Positions 27,172-37,391 of a DNA stretch of 64,000 nt are shown piece after piece. The stretch covers positions 1 through 64,000 of the forward strand of contig CAVUTD010000015.1 in the NCBI GenBank assembly GCA_963744345.1, written 5' to 3'. The first letter of the stretch is position 1. Each line of letters opens with the position of its first letter. Source of the DNA: DASTFP01 sp963744345 (GTDB lineage Bacteria > Verrucomicrobiota > Verrucomicrobiia > Chthoniobacterales > Terrimicrobiaceae). The position numbers were made by a program, and so were the translations under genes. Under the pieces are notes generated by a model. That model made no database searches. It saw nothing but the letters and a program-made list of their open reading frames with translations, and had not been told where the DNA came from.

Positions 27172-28584
27172 ATGGGGGGCACAGGCAAGGAACGGGGTCT
27201 AAGGGCTCTGGGGTCCATGTCAATCAGCCTGGTCGTGCTCGTAGTGGCGGCATGTGTCCAGCCCCTGTCGAGTGCCGCCCAGACCGCTCCGACGCCCGCC
27301 GCTTCGGTGCCATCTCGCCCGAGGATACCGCCCCCGGACGAACTCCAACTGGAACCCGATCAAGCCCCCGCTCCGGAGCGCCCGGCGCCGCTGCTGCGAC
27401 GATACATTCCGGGTCTCCAGAAGGGCATGGAGAAGTTGCCCGCATTCATCCGAGACACCGACCTGAACCTGCACTTCCGGACCTTCTATTTCGACCGGAT
27501 AAACCCCGACGAGAGCGTGAACGAGGCCTGGGCGATCGGAGGCTGGCTGGAGTACCGGTCGGGCTGGCTCTGGGACACGTTCGCCATGGGGGCGGTCGGG
27601 TATACCTCCCAGCCCTTGTACGCGCCCGACGACAAGGACGGGACCACACTGCTTGCGCCCGGCCAGGAAGGGATCACTGTGCTCGGCCAGGCCTATGGCC
27701 AGCTCCGCTACCGGGACTATGCACTGCTGACGGGCTACCGGCAGATGGTCGACGACGGGTACGTGAACAGCCAGGACAACCGGATGCTCCCGAACACCTT
27801 CGAAGGCGTGACTCTGAAGGGCAAGGTCGGCTTCGTCGCCTACAACGTGGGCTACCTGTGGGAGATCAAGCCCAGGAACTCGGACGAGTTCATTTCGATG
27901 TCCCGGCAGGCCGGAGGCAATGGTCCCAGCGAGGGTTTGGTCTTGACGTCGCTGACCCTCACGCCCTGGAAGCCCCTAAACGTTTACCTGGGGAACGACT
28001 ACGTCGAAAACGTCTTTAATACCGTCTTCGGGAAAGCCGAGTACACGCACCAGCTTACCGAGGAGTGGAAGCTCCAGCTCGGTCTCCAGTACACGGACCA
28101 GCGCAGCGTGGGGAACGCCCAGATTGGTGAGTTCAGCACCTGGAACGTGGGGCTCGGCGCCCGCCTGTCCTGGCGGGGGCTCGCCCTCGGCACGGCCGCG
28201 CACTTCACAGGCGACGACAACAACATCCAGTCGCCCTACGGGACCTGGCCCGGCTACCTATCCTTGATCCAGACCGAATTCGACCACGCCGGCGAGAAGG
28301 CCTGGGGCGTCGGCCTCACATACGACTTCGCCGGAACGCTCCTCCCGTTCCAGGTTCCCGGCTTGCTCGCGCGCCTGGCTTACGCGCGGGGCACGGACAT
28401 CGTGAATCCCTCGACGGGAAGGAGTCAGCCGGACGAGTGGGAGGCGGATCTCGACCTCACCTGGAATGTGCCCGCGGTTAAGGGCCTGCAGGTCCGGTTC
28501 CGCAATGCCTATTGGGACAACGGGGGACCGCAGACCGGATACCAGTTCCGGGTGATCCTAAACTACGAGTTCGATCTGCTGTAA
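27172..28584 (+). CDS. OprD-family outer-membrane porin
   Basis: The protein carries a signal peptide (hydrophobic SMSISLVVLVVAACV, cleavage near SSAAQTA), a proline-rich linker, then a beta-barrel starting FIRDTDLNLHFRTFYFDRIN. That stretch, with the later NRMLPNTFEGVTLKGKVGF and a barrel end YQFRVILNYEFDLL, is typical of OprD. Such porins let amino acids, aromatic acids or small peptides through the outer membrane. ATG 27172 is preceded by an AGGGG ribosome site. The gene looks GC-richer than its surroundings, which may hint at acquisition. No transporter partner is adjacent. Confidence 0.85.
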   Translation: MGGTGKERGLRALGSMSISLVVLVVAACVQPLSSAAQTAPTPAASVPSRPRIPPPDELQLEPDQAPAPERPAPLLRRYIPGLQKGMEKLPAFIRDTDLNLHFRTFYFDRINPDESVNEAWAIGGWLEYRSGWLWDTFAMGAVGYTSQPLYAPDDKDGTTLLAPGQEGITVLGQAYGQLRYRDYALLTGYRQMVDDGYVNSQDNRMLPNTFEGVTLKGKVGFVAYNVGYLWEIKPRNSDEFISMSRQAGGNGPSEGLVLTSLTLTPWKPLNVYLGNDYVENVFNTVFGKAEYTHQLTEEWKLQLGLQYTDQRSVGNAQIGEFSTWNVGLGARLSWRGLALGTAAHFTGDDNNIQSPYGTWPGYLSLIQTEFDHAGEKAWGVGLTYDFAGTLLPFQVPGLLARLAYARGTDIVNPSTGRSQPDEWEADLDLTWNVPAVKGLQVRFRNAYWDNGGPQTGYQFRVILNYEFDLL

Positions 28585-28924
28585 CCGAGCGGTGGCAATC
28601 CGTGATGTCCGCCAAGGGGACGCGAACCAGGTCGGCGGGCAACAAACTCTCGATCTTCTGCAGCTCGTCAAAGATGCGAATGGTCGCCTGATTGTCTCGG
28701 GCGACATCCTAGGATAAGCGTTGAGTTGTGCCTACGGCTGCGCGATCGGCGGCGCTCCAGTACGTAATTATCGTTCGCGGGAGCTCCGGTTGATATGAAC
28801 CTTGCGAGAATGTTAGGAGGTTCTTTTCTCGCGACGTGAAACCACTCGCCCAACCCCTGGCGGCAAAACTGGAGGCATGCAGTCAAAAATCACCACATTA
28901 TTGCCGCGCTGCAGCCCCTGCGCT
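28585..28924. other. no gene seen
   Basis: Intergenic region between the porin and the broken MFS gene. No feature was recognised. Confidence 0.4.
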
Positions 28925-29610
28925 TCACCTTACATCAACCCCTCGCGTTTCCCTTAGCCGAAGACACAACCCGAGGGCAATGGCAGAAGCCGCCATGATG
29001 TAGTAGCCCGGCGCAATCAGCGCGCCGGTAGCGTGAATCAGCCAGCAAGCCATCAGGGGCGTTGTGCCTCCAAAAGTCCCCGAGCCGACGTTGTAGCCGA
29101 AAGCGAAGCCACTAAACGCACTGTCGTCGGGAAATGCTCCAGCGCCGCGGTCATGGCAGGTCCCATGAAGCACGCAGCCAGGACGACGAAGCCGACCGCA
29201 GCGACGAGCATTGAAACCATGTGTCTGTTCGAAAGCAGGACGTAGAAGGGTTAACTGAGGAGTAAGAACCCTATGCATCCGGCAATAAGCACCGGTTTGC
29301 GTCCGACCTTGTCCGACACCCATGCGGGGATCGCGATGAACGCGACGTTGAAAGCGCTTGCCACCGTTCCAACGCGCATTGCCGCGGCGTGGTCGACGTT
29401 GACAAACGATACAAGGTATACCGGCACGAAGGCTACCACGAGGTAGTAAGAAAGAGCGTGGAAGGCAGCCAAAGCGAACGTGAGAAGCACGGCTCTCCAT
29501 TGGCCCCCAAACCCTCCTTCAGCGGCTGCTTCATTTGACGCGGCCCAATACCGCCTTGCAGGACCGATGCCGACCCTCCTCTTCAGGCTCAAACGTCGCC
29601 ATGAACGCCG
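28925..29610 (-). pseudogene. MFS transporter (ProP/KgtP-like), truncated and frameshifted
   Basis: Frame one gives FALAAFHALSYYLVVAFVPV, then AIPAWVSDKVGRKPVLIAGC, the latter with the MFS loop motif DKVGRKP. It stops near 29251. Similarity continues in another frame with GYNVGSGTFGGTTPLMACWL and AIALGLCLRLRET. These are the C-terminal halves of metabolite:H+ symporters. The N-terminal six segments are missing and one frameshift interrupts the rest. Confidence 0.65.
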
Positions 29611-29656
29611 AGGAAGCAGTCGCCAGGGGCCATCGGCACACCTCTCGCGCGTCCGC

Positions 29657-30853
29657 CTACTCAACCTCGTGCTTCAGCGGTTTGGTCCCCAACGCACCGG
29701 CGCATACGATGCTCAGGATGACCAGCGGTAGCCCGACGCCAAACGACCATCGAATGCCGAAATACTCGGCGATGTAACCGAGCAGGGGCGGTCCCAGCAG
29801 GAACGCGACAAACGAGACCTGTGCCAGCGATGCGACGTTGGTCGGCGCTGGCCGGTCGATGAGCTGCGCTGCCGCCGACATAGCCAGCGGGAAGATCACC
29901 GATGTGCCCATCCCCATCAGCGCAAAGCCGACAAGCGCCAACCAATCGCTGGGGGCGAAAAACACCAGCAGGACGCCTACGCCGAGCACCACAAGTAGAA
30001 CCCGCGCGACAGCGGTGGGTGAATATCGCTCGACAAAAGGATCGGCAAAGAACCGTGTCACCGCCTGCACCCCGGCGCCGAGCGCCACCGCAAAGCCCGA
30101 GAGAAACGGTGACACTGCAAACACATCACGCATGTAGATCGCCGCCCAGTCGATTCCCGCGCCCTCCATGATCATCGCGCTCAGTGTCACCGCCACGAGC
30201 ACCATGATCGGCATCGTCGGCACCGCGAAATGCGGCGGCTTCTCCTCCGAGCTGCCAGTGCGGTGTGGCGCCGGATCGAAGCGCCCAAGGATCAGTGCCA
30301 CACCCACGATCACCAGCGGGACCATTAGGAAGAGGTGGATCTGCGTCGAGAGTCCCAATTGCGCGATGAGCGCCGAAATGATGCCCGCTGAGAAAAAGCC
30401 AAAACTCCAGAATGCATGCGCCCGGTTCATGATGCGATAGCCGATCATGTGCTCGGTGCGGTCGGCCTCAAGGTTCAAAATGATCTCGATGCCGCCGATG
30501 ACGATCCCCACAGGGAACAGCAGCAGGAAAAACGCCAGAGGACCGCCGGCAAAGCTCGCGGTCGCATAGAGCAATGCGAGGAGCGGAATCATCGTCAGGA
30601 TCGAGCGACGATAACCGATGCGTTCGAGGATCGGCCCGGAGAAACTTAGCGACACCAGCGTGCCCGCGGCGGCGCCGATGAGGCCGAAGCCGAGCGGCCC
30701 CTCTTCAATCTGCATCATTCGCTGCAGGTCGGGCAATCGTGGCGGCAGGCTGCCCATGCAGAACGAATAAACGAAAAACCCGCCATACACCCGCTGTTGC
30801 GGCGGGAGATCAAGACCGACTCTCATGGGGAAAATCGCTGCGGAGTTAGGCAT
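29657..30853 (-). CDS. MFS transporter (YbjJ/fucose-permease-like)
   Basis: This 398-residue protein has twelve predicted transmembrane segments, starting QRVYGGFFVYSFCMGSLPPR and including LGFGLIGAAAGTLVSLSFSG and GAGIDWAAIYMRD. It resembles YbjJ-type major facilitators. The substrate is unknown; sugars or small organic compounds are typical. A second ATG at 30823 is possible. It is followed by the broken MFS gene on the same strand, but they do not seem to be duplicates. Confidence 0.8.
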   Translation of the reverse strand: MPNSAAIFPMRVGLDLPPQQRVYGGFFVYSFCMGSLPPRLPDLQRMMQIEEGPLGFGLIGAAAGTLVSLSFSGPILERIGYRRSILTMIPLLALLYATASFAGGPLAFFLLLFPVGIVIGGIEIILNLEADRTEHMIGYRIMNRAHAFWSFGFFSAGIISALIAQLGLSTQIHLFLMVPLVIVGVALILGRFDPAPHRTGSSEEKPPHFAVPTMPIMVLVAVTLSAMIMEGAGIDWAAIYMRDVFAVSPFLSGFAVALGAGVQAVTRFFADPFVERYSPTAVARVLLVVLGVGVLLVFFAPSDWLALVGFALMGMGTSVIFPLAMSAAAQLIDRPAPTNVASLAQVSFVAFLLGPPLLGYIAEYFGIRWSFGVGLPLVILSIVCAGALGTKPLKHEVE

Positions 30854-31233
30854 TTTGGAACTTGAGAGCGCACCAAAGAATGGGGGTCAGCGTCTGGATG
30901 TTTTTCTGGCTCTTCGGGCGTTCGCTGATGACCCCGCACAAATGTAGTCTGCCAGGCCGGAAATAGGGTTTACTGCAACACATCCGTGGATTTTGACTTG
31001 GCCCTCAGGTCTCTACGAGATTTCCTTCAGCAATTGCAACAATCGCAAGAGACCCGCGAGCCAATGGAAGAAAAAAACCCACTGCGCCGGCAGCCTGATG
31101 ATCATCATTTGGGGTCGGTCCTATGAACTAAAAGGCCTCGCGCCGCTCGGAGTCCGGCGATTTTGCACCAATTTCTCCCCATTCCCCTCACGCCAGCAGT
31201 TTGCAAAGCCAAAAATCCACCAACAATCTCAAC
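30854..31233. other. no gene seen
   Basis: Intergenic region between divergent MFS and methyltransferase genes. It should hold their promoters. No clear -35/-10 pair stands out. Confidence 0.4.
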
Positions 31234-32056
31234 ATGAATGCTCCCATGAATCCAAACAAAGCACTTTGGGAAAAAGGTGATTACGCGCATTGCCGAGAGT
31301 ATGCGAGAAAGCGGAGAGGCGTTTATCCAGAGCCTTGGCATATCAAACGGTCTCAAGGTTCTGGACCTTGGCTGTGGCGATGGCACGACTGCAATTCCCG
31401 CAGCAAAACTCGGAGCGGAGGTGCTTGGCGTTGATATCGCGAGCAACCTGGTTAGGGCTGGAAACAAGCGGGTCAAGGAGCTTGGGCTGGGCAACTGCCG
31501 CTTCCAGGAAGGCGATGCGGCGAATCTGCATCAAGTGCCGGAGCAAGCATTTGATCTCGTTGTGAGCATCTTTGGCGCGATGTTTGCGCCCAAGCCGTTT
31601 GAGGTGGCCAAAGAGATGGTGCGGGTGACCCGGCCCGGAGGTCGGATCATTATGGGCAACTGGATTCCAAACGATCCGACGTTGGTGGCCCAAATTTTGA
31701 AGATCAGTTCCGTCTACACGCCGCCACCGCCCGAAGGCTTCGTCAGCCCAATGATGTGGGGGATCGAGAGCAACGTGATCGAACGATTTGCCGGCGCGGG
31801 AGTTCCCGCCGAGAAGATCTCCTTCGCGCGGGACGCGTTTACGTTCAGCTATCCCGGGCCGCCTGGGGCGTTTGTGGAGGAATTCCGAAGATATTACGGG
31901 CCGACCATGAACGCCTTCGAAGCGGCGGAAAAGAACGGTCGAGCCGCGGATTTGCAGAAAGAGCTGGAAGAACTGTTCAACCGCCAGAACCAAAGCCCGC
32001 GCAAGGATGCCACGTCCATTCCGGCAACCTTCTTGCGCGTCACTGTAGCGCTTTGA
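31234..32056 (+). CDS. class I SAM-dependent methyltransferase (5' frameshift)
   Basis: Motif I is VLDLGCGDGTTAIPAAKLGA, followed by VLGVDIASNLV, EGDAANLHQ, FDLVVSIFGAMFAPKP and the post-motif VTRPGGRIIMGNW. This is a small-molecule methyltransferase of the Methyltransf_11/25 type. The expected start MNAPMNPNKALWEKGD begins at ATG 31234, but a one- or two-base loss after aaaaaggtgatta (~31277) puts the rest in another frame. Translation could still begin at GTG 31277 (MITRIAESMRES). The acceptor is unknown. Confidence 0.75.
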
Positions 32057-32299
32057 AAGGGTTCAAGTGGCAAGAGAAAGTCATGCCTGCACCGCGTAAT
32101 CACGCGCCGCAACGAACCCGGTCATCGCGCTTCGGTTGACATTCACACGCCCCGCCGACAATCTCTCGCATGCAGCGCAGGCGGCAAGCGCATTTGGGTT
32201 CCGGCGGTAATCCACACGTCGCGAACGCTGCAGCGAACTGCGCGCCCGCGGCCCGTCGCGAGAGTCAATGAGCGATTGCAGATTAGTTCCGAATTGGAC
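32057..32299. other. no gene seen
   Basis: Between the methyltransferase and the hydrolase fragment. Nothing recognised. Confidence 0.35.
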
Positions 32300-32560
32300 G
32301 TCGAGCCGGGCAGATCCTGAATATCCACCGAAGCTTCCCGCACTTGGTCGCTCGAGTGATTATGCCCGCTGGACAAATATCCGCCTGGAGGGCAGCGCCT
32401 ATTTTGTCGGCCAGCGCGCTAAGACCAGCATTAGTCGGATGAAGTTCGTTGACGTCGTCATCTTTGCTTTTCAGCGTTCTCGTCAGATCGATGTGGAACC
32501 GCAAGTCTTCCTGAGCAGTAGATGGAATGTTCGTTTTTCAGGAGTCGTAATCAAGGATTA
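32300..32560 (-). pseudogene. SGNH/GDSL-hydrolase C-terminal fragment
   Basis: The minus frame reads FHIDLTRTLKSKDDD followed by NELHPTNAGLSALADKIGAA. The ELHPTxxG block carries the catalytic Asp/His pair of SGNH hydrolases. Only the last ~70 residues remain, and an in-frame stop lies upstream. Low complexity of evidence. Confidence 0.35.
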
Positions 32561-32798
32561 GGAACGCTCCCATGGTCCCAGGATATACGCCACCGATTCA
32601 ATAACAGCTTCTTCCAACTGCCAACCGTGCTTGCGCGATAAAATTGTCACACGCGGTTCACTGCTCACGGGGTCAGCAGGCAGTGCCGCGAGAGTGTAGA
32701 GGGTCAGCTTCGCGATCTGACATAGCGAAGACTCTCAGAGTCCATTCCCCGAACCGGAGATTCCCAAATCTGGCAAAAATTTTCCCAGTTGTTCGCGT

Positions 32799-33623
32799 TT
32801 ACGACTTAATAAATGCAAGAAGGTCGGCATTGATCTGGTCCGCATTCGTCGTCGGCATGCCGTGTGGAAACCCTTTGTAGGTTTTCAATACCGCGCCCTT
32901 CACCAGCTTGGCGCTCAGCGGACCAGAGTCGGCATAGGGGACGATTTGGTCATCGTCGCCATGCATTACCAAGGTCGGCACGGAGAACTTCTTCAGATCC
33001 TCCGTAAAGTCAGTCTGCGAGAAGGCTACAATACCATCATACTGCGCCTTGATCCCGCCCATCATGCCTTGGCGCCACCAATTCTCAATCACACCTTGCG
33101 ATACCTTCGCGCCTGGCCGGTTGTAGCCGTAAAACGGCCCGCTCGGCACGTCCCAATAAAATTGCGCCCGGTTTGCGGCGACCTGCGCTTGAAAGCCGTC
33201 AAATACTTCTTTAGGTAGACCGCCGGGATTTGCTGGTGTCTTCACCATCAGTGGCGGCACTGCGCTTATGAGCACGGCCTTTGCGACACGACTTTCGCCA
33301 TGGCGCGCCACGTAACGTGTGACCTCGCCACCCCCGGTCGAGTGGCCAACGTGAATAGCGTTCTCCAAATCTAGATGTGCAGTGAGCGCGGCAAGGTCAT
33401 CTGCATAGTGATCCATATCGTGTCCATCGTCAGGTTGGCTCGAACGTCCGTGCCCTCGCCGGTCATGGGCGATCACACGATAGCCGTGATTCAAGAAGAA
33501 CATCATCTGGGCGTCCCAGTCATCGGCCGATAGAGGCCAACCGTGGGAGAAAACGATCGGCTGACCGGTGCCCCAATCCTTATAGTAAATTTGTGTGCCG
33601 TCTTTTACTGTGATCGTGCTCAT
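32799..33623 (-). CDS. alpha/beta hydrolase, cofactor-free haloperoxidase type
   Basis: This 274-residue protein starts MSTITVKDGTQIYYKDWGTG, with oxyanion SHGWPLSADDWD, nucleophile GHSTGGGE (S95), acid in MHGDDDQIVPY and His in GFPHGMPTT. This is the pattern of non-heme chloro- or bromoperoxidases, which make peracids and hypohalite in vitro. In vivo many are esterases or detoxifying hydrolases. It is a monocistronic gene with an intact triad. Confidence 0.85.
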   Translation of the reverse strand: MSTITVKDGTQIYYKDWGTGQPIVFSHGWPLSADDWDAQMMFFLNHGYRVIAHDRRGHGRSSQPDDGHDMDHYADDLAALTAHLDLENAIHVGHSTGGGEVTRYVARHGESRVAKAVLISAVPPLMVKTPANPGGLPKEVFDGFQAQVAANRAQFYWDVPSGPFYGYNRPGAKVSQGVIENWWRQGMMGGIKAQYDGIVAFSQTDFTEDLKKFSVPTLVMHGDDDQIVPYADSGPLSAKLVKGAVLKTYKGFPHGMPTTNADQINADLLAFIKS

Positions 33624-33988
33624 GTGTTATTCCAGTTGGTTGGCTACTTAAGCGTTGTGAACGCGTTCTAAAAAGCAATTGTCAAAATGCCGGCCGATGA
33701 TCGCTCAAGGAAGCTGCACAGCGGCACTTTCAGGCAAGGTCGGGGGGAATTCGCCGAGGGGAAATTGTCTCCGAGTTTGACATCGCGGAGTCTTGGTCGA
33801 ACGGAATTGAAGTTGGCGTCGCTGCCAGGCGAGATACCAGCGCACTATCGCTCCTTGATAAGTCACCTTTCAGCATCGTTCCCGCCGCTGTTACGAACGC
33901 CGTCAACGCACCGCTTTTAAGTGACCACTCTTTGACCGCTTAATGCCGCCATCGCTATAGAGTCTGGCAGCCACGTGTTTAAAAGACG
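33624..33988. other. no gene seen
   Basis: Intergenic region between two minus-strand genes. No domain was recognised in its short frames. Confidence 0.4.
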
Positions 33989-34357
33989 CTACGCTTTCTT
34001 TAACGGTTCCGCGTAATGACTCATCCCTTGAATGTCGATCGCCACGAATGGTTCATCGCCTACGACCCATGCGTCGTGCCCTGGTGGGAGCAGCGAAACG
34101 TCGCCTGGCTCAAAGTCCATTTCGCTTCCGTCATCCATGACGACATGGATGCGTCCTGAGATGTGATATTGAAGATGCGGTGCCTGACAGCTTTCCGTCT
34201 TCGCGATCGGCTTTACGCAAGTTGACCACTTCCAGCCCGGTTGGAGCGTGACACGGCCGAATGTCACGCCGCCGAGAGTAATGAGCTCCAATTCGCCTTT
34301 GTCGAAGCTGCGCTTCTCATCCGGCTGCGACATGTTTTTTGATTGCATTTGCGCCAT
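33989..34357 (-). CDS. cupin-domain protein
   Basis: The 122-residue protein has a cupin barrel: GVTFGRVTLQPGWKWSTCVK, CQAPHLQYHISGRIHVVMDD and EPGDVSLLPPGHDAWVVGDE. One or two His (HLQYH, GHDAW) may bind a metal. I chose ATG 34357 (MAQMQSKNMSQ); the frame is open to 34582, but those residues lack the composition of a real protein. Small cupins of this type bind effectors or act in stress responses; no substrate is evident. Confidence 0.7.
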   Translation of the reverse strand: MAQMQSKNMSQPDEKRSFDKGELELITLGGVTFGRVTLQPGWKWSTCVKPIAKTESCQAPHLQYHISGRIHVVMDDGSEMDFEPGDVSLLPPGHDAWVVGDEPFVAIDIQGMSHYAEPLKKA

Positions 34358-34685
34358 GGCCGCGAGCGTAGAATTTGCCTTTTTCTGAAGCAAGAAGATG
34401 CTGCTTCTCCGGACGCGGTGGGGGACCAACTCAAGAAGAGCTGGCTCCGCAGCTGTCCTTGTGGGCTGCGGAAGAGCTTCGCAGTTTAGCCGCGAATGTC
34501 GTCTATTCGGTGCCCGCCTCAACAGGACGTCGGGCGAATAGAGACTTTTCACCGAATCTGACGTCGAACGATGGTCCGTCAAACTGCGAATGTGACTGCC
34601 TGTCGCGGCGACGCGACATCCGCCACATCTTTGTAACGACGGTCAAAAGGAGATAAGTTGAGGCTGGATATGGTAGTCTGTTTCA

Positions 34686-35993
34686 GTGATGAAGGATGAC
34701 ACGGCTGAGGTTCTGTCGATCGGCGGACGGGAGGTCCGTGTGACTCACCCAGACAAGGTTTATTTCTCTAAGCGGACGAAGCTCTCGAAACTCGATCTTG
34801 TACGCTACTTTTTATCGGTCGCCCCCGGTGCTCTCACTGGAATCCGCGATCGTCCACTGGTTCTCAAGCGCTTCGTAGACGGCGCCGAAGGCGAGGCGTT
34901 CTATCAGAAGCGCGCCCCCGTTAAACGGCCCGCATGGTTGCGAACAGTCACGCTGTCATTCCCTTCGGGCCGCAAAGCGGAAGAGGTCGTCGTTGATGAC
35001 GCGGCGGGGCTCGCCTGGATCGTCAACCTAGGCTGCATCGAGCTACATCCGCACCCCGTGCGCTCCAGCGATCTGGAGCACCCGGACGAGCTGCGAGTCG
35101 ATCTTGATCCAGGTCCTGGCGTGAGCTGGCGGGACGTACGGCGCGTTGCTCTTGAAGTGAAATCGCTTCTCGAGGAGATGGGGCTTCGTGGCTGGGCGAA
35201 AACGAGCGGTTCACGCGGGATGCACGTGAATGTGCGAATCCAGCAGCGCTGGACGTTCGACGAAGTGCGCCGCGGCGCACTCGCGTTATCGCGTGAAGTG
35301 GAGCGACGCCTCCCAGGCCTGGCTAGTTCGAAGTGGTGGAAGGAGGAGCGTCACGGCGTTTTCCTCGACTACAACCAGAACGCGAAGGACCGTACTACCT
35401 GCTCGGCGTATTCCGTGCGCCCGCTTCCCGACGCCCGTGTATCCACGCCACTCCACTGGCATGAGGTCCCCGACTGCGACCCAGCTGACTTCGCTGTACC
35501 TACGGTTCCGAAGCGCTTCGCCGAGTTCGGTGATCCACACGCCGGGATGGACGCCGAGCCAGGTTCGATCGATAAGCTGCTCGAACTCGCGGCAAGAGAC
35601 GAGGCCGCGGGTCTCGGTGACGCGCCCTGGCCCCCGCACTTTCGTAAGATGGAGGGTGAAGCACCGCGCGTGGCCCCTTCACGCGCCAAGTTCGTTAAGA
35701 AACCGCGCGCGAAGATGCCACTTCTCGTGATCGCGAACTCTCCTGACAAGGATGCCGCTCTCGCGGGACTGGAGAGGTGGAAAAGGAGATATCCCAAAGT
35801 GGCCAGGCTCCTCGCCGTCGACGACGTGCTGATCGACTCCATGCGAGGCAGGTCATCCACCTGGACCCGCATCCGAGTGAACCTGCGGAATGTGCCGGAA
35901 GCCCTGCGGCCGTCGCAAGAAACTCCCGACCCTGACAACGATCCAACGCGTGAATGGCGTAACTGGCGCGCTTCGCAGCAGCATCAGAGATAG
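34686..35993 (+). CDS. LigD-type primase/polymerase domain protein (NHEJ)
   Basis: This 435-residue protein is an archaeo-eukaryotic primase-type polymerase as in LigD. It begins EVRVTHPDKVYFSKRTKLSK, has the catalytic DLD at D139/D141 (ELRVDLDPGPG), TSGSRGMHVNV, and LDYNQNAKDRTTCSAYSVRP with the third catalytic Asp. It fills gaps and adds nucleotides at broken ends during end joining. A helical C-terminal tail is extra. It ends five bases from the stop of the convergent DNA ligase gene. Together they supply polymerase and ligase; no Ku gene is in the window. Confidence 0.85.
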   Translation: MMKDDTAEVLSIGGREVRVTHPDKVYFSKRTKLSKLDLVRYFLSVAPGALTGIRDRPLVLKRFVDGAEGEAFYQKRAPVKRPAWLRTVTLSFPSGRKAEEVVVDDAAGLAWIVNLGCIELHPHPVRSSDLEHPDELRVDLDPGPGVSWRDVRRVALEVKSLLEEMGLRGWAKTSGSRGMHVNVRIQQRWTFDEVRRGALALSREVERRLPGLASSKWWKEERHGVFLDYNQNAKDRTTCSAYSVRPLPDARVSTPLHWHEVPDCDPADFAVPTVPKRFAEFGDPHAGMDAEPGSIDKLLELAARDEAAGLGDAPWPPHFRKMEGEAPRVAPSRAKFVKKPRAKMPLLVIANSPDKDAALAGLERWKRRYPKVARLLAVDDVLIDSMRGRSSTWTRIRVNLRNVPEALRPSQETPDPDNDPTREWRNWRASQQHQR

Positions 35994-35998
35994 CGTAT

Positions 35999-37084
35999 TC
36001 AGCGACCGCTACCGAAGATCTCCGCCAGCTCCTGCGGCGGGACAACTTCGAGCTGGGCATAGGTGCAGTCGCTCGGCTTCTTGTCCGTGCGCCACCTTCG
36101 AAACTGCGCTACGTGACGGAAGCGGCTGCCCTGCATGTGGTCGTAAGCGACTTGGACCGGCAGCTCGGGGCGTAGCGGCTCCCAGGACAGGTCCTTGCCC
36201 TGACTCCAGCGGCTTTGGCCGCCAGGCATGCGATGCTCAGCTCCATTCGCGAGTCCATCCTCGGCCCAATCTTTCCACGGGTGAGCGGCGAGCGCGTTCT
36301 TGCGATATGGCGCCAGGAATTCTACAAGCTCGCGTCGTTTCTTTTCCGTGAAGCTCGCGCAGACGCCGACATGTTGAAGCGCACCGGAGTCGTCGTAGAG
36401 GCCTAGCAGAAGTGAGCCGACCGCCGTGCGCCCACCCTTCTTGTGCCAGCGAAATCCGGCCACGACACAATCGCAATCGCGCTCGTGCTTGACCTTGAGC
36501 ATCACGCGCTTGTTAGATTCGTAGATTCCCGAAACCGCCTTAGCGATGACGCCGTCGAGACCGGCTCCCTCGAAGCGACGAAACCAATCCGTCGCTACGC
36601 TTGATTCGCTGGTGGCGGGCGTCAGGTGTATTGGCGGCGCTGCAGATGAAAGCAGCGATTCCAGCCTTCGGCGGCGCTCGTGGAACGCCGTATGCCGCAG
36701 ATCCTGGTCTCCCTGCGAGAGGAGATCAAATAAGACGATCGATGCCGGAATTTCCTCTGAAAGAAGCTTCACCCGCGACGCAGCGGGATGAATGCGCAAC
36801 TGCAGGGCATCAAAGTCAAGCGCGCCATTTTTTGCGATGACGAGTTCGCCATCAAGCACGCAGCGAGCGGGCAACTGAGAGCGGAGCGGCTCGAGTAGTT
36901 CCGGAAAATAGCGGTTGAGCGATTTTTCGTCGCGGCTCTGGATCAGGATCTCGTCCCTGTCGCGAAACACCAGGGCACGAAATCCATCCCATTTCGGTTC
37001 GAAGATCCATGTTCCACCTAGCGGCAATTCGCCAATCGGTTTGGCGAGCATCGGCAAAATTGGCGGGTTCAGAGGAAGGTCCAT
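35999..37084 (-). CDS. ATP-dependent DNA ligase (LigC/LigD ligase type)
   Basis: This 361-residue ligase has catalytic K31 in EPKWDGFRAL, CVLDGELVIAKNGALDFDAL (motif III region), IVLFDLL, LDGVIAKAV (motif IV) and LKVKHERDCDCVV (motif V), followed by an OB-fold. That is the size and order of stand-alone LigC-type enzymes, which seal breaks in end joining or excision repair. The gene converges with the polymerase gene. Confidence 0.88.
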   Translation of the reverse strand: MDLPLNPPILPMLAKPIGELPLGGTWIFEPKWDGFRALVFRDRDEILIQSRDEKSLNRYFPELLEPLRSQLPARCVLDGELVIAKNGALDFDALQLRIHPAASRVKLLSEEIPASIVLFDLLSQGDQDLRHTAFHERRRRLESLLSSAAPPIHLTPATSESSVATDWFRRFEGAGLDGVIAKAVSGIYESNKRVMLKVKHERDCDCVVAGFRWHKKGGRTAVGSLLLGLYDDSGALQHVGVCASFTEKKRRELVEFLAPYRKNALAAHPWKDWAEDGLANGAEHRMPGGQSRWSQGKDLSWEPLRPELPVQVAYDHMQGSRFRHVAQFRRWRTDKKPSDCTYAQLEVVPPQELAEIFGSGR

Positions 37085-37187
37085 ATCTCAATGTTATACT
37101 GCACGCGCACATACCGCGACCCCTGAGGACACGAGCAATAGCGATCGGGCAGTCCAATAAAACGATTGCCATCCTCCAACTGAAGAG

Positions 37188-37391
37188 ATGCCCCTGCTCA
37201 TGATTCAAGTCCCCGAGGACGAATGGACGGGAAACCCCGAGGACGCGCAAAAAATCTTCGATATGCTGGGAAGCACGGACAAGGAACTGTTGTGGATCGA
37301 GAACACCAAGAAACGCTTCCGGGACGGTTACAATTACTTCGGAAGACATCCGGAAAAAATCATCGCCTTCTTCGATCAGCATATGAAGTGA
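37188..37391 (+). pseudogene. alpha/beta hydrolase C-terminal fragment
   Basis: The 67 residues, including DAQKIFDMLGSTDKELLWIE and FRDGYNYFGRHPEKIIAFFD, match the C-terminal end of dienelactone-hydrolase-like proteins. The catalytic Ser and Asp lie in the missing part. The upstream 100 bases show no continuation. Confidence 0.6.
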
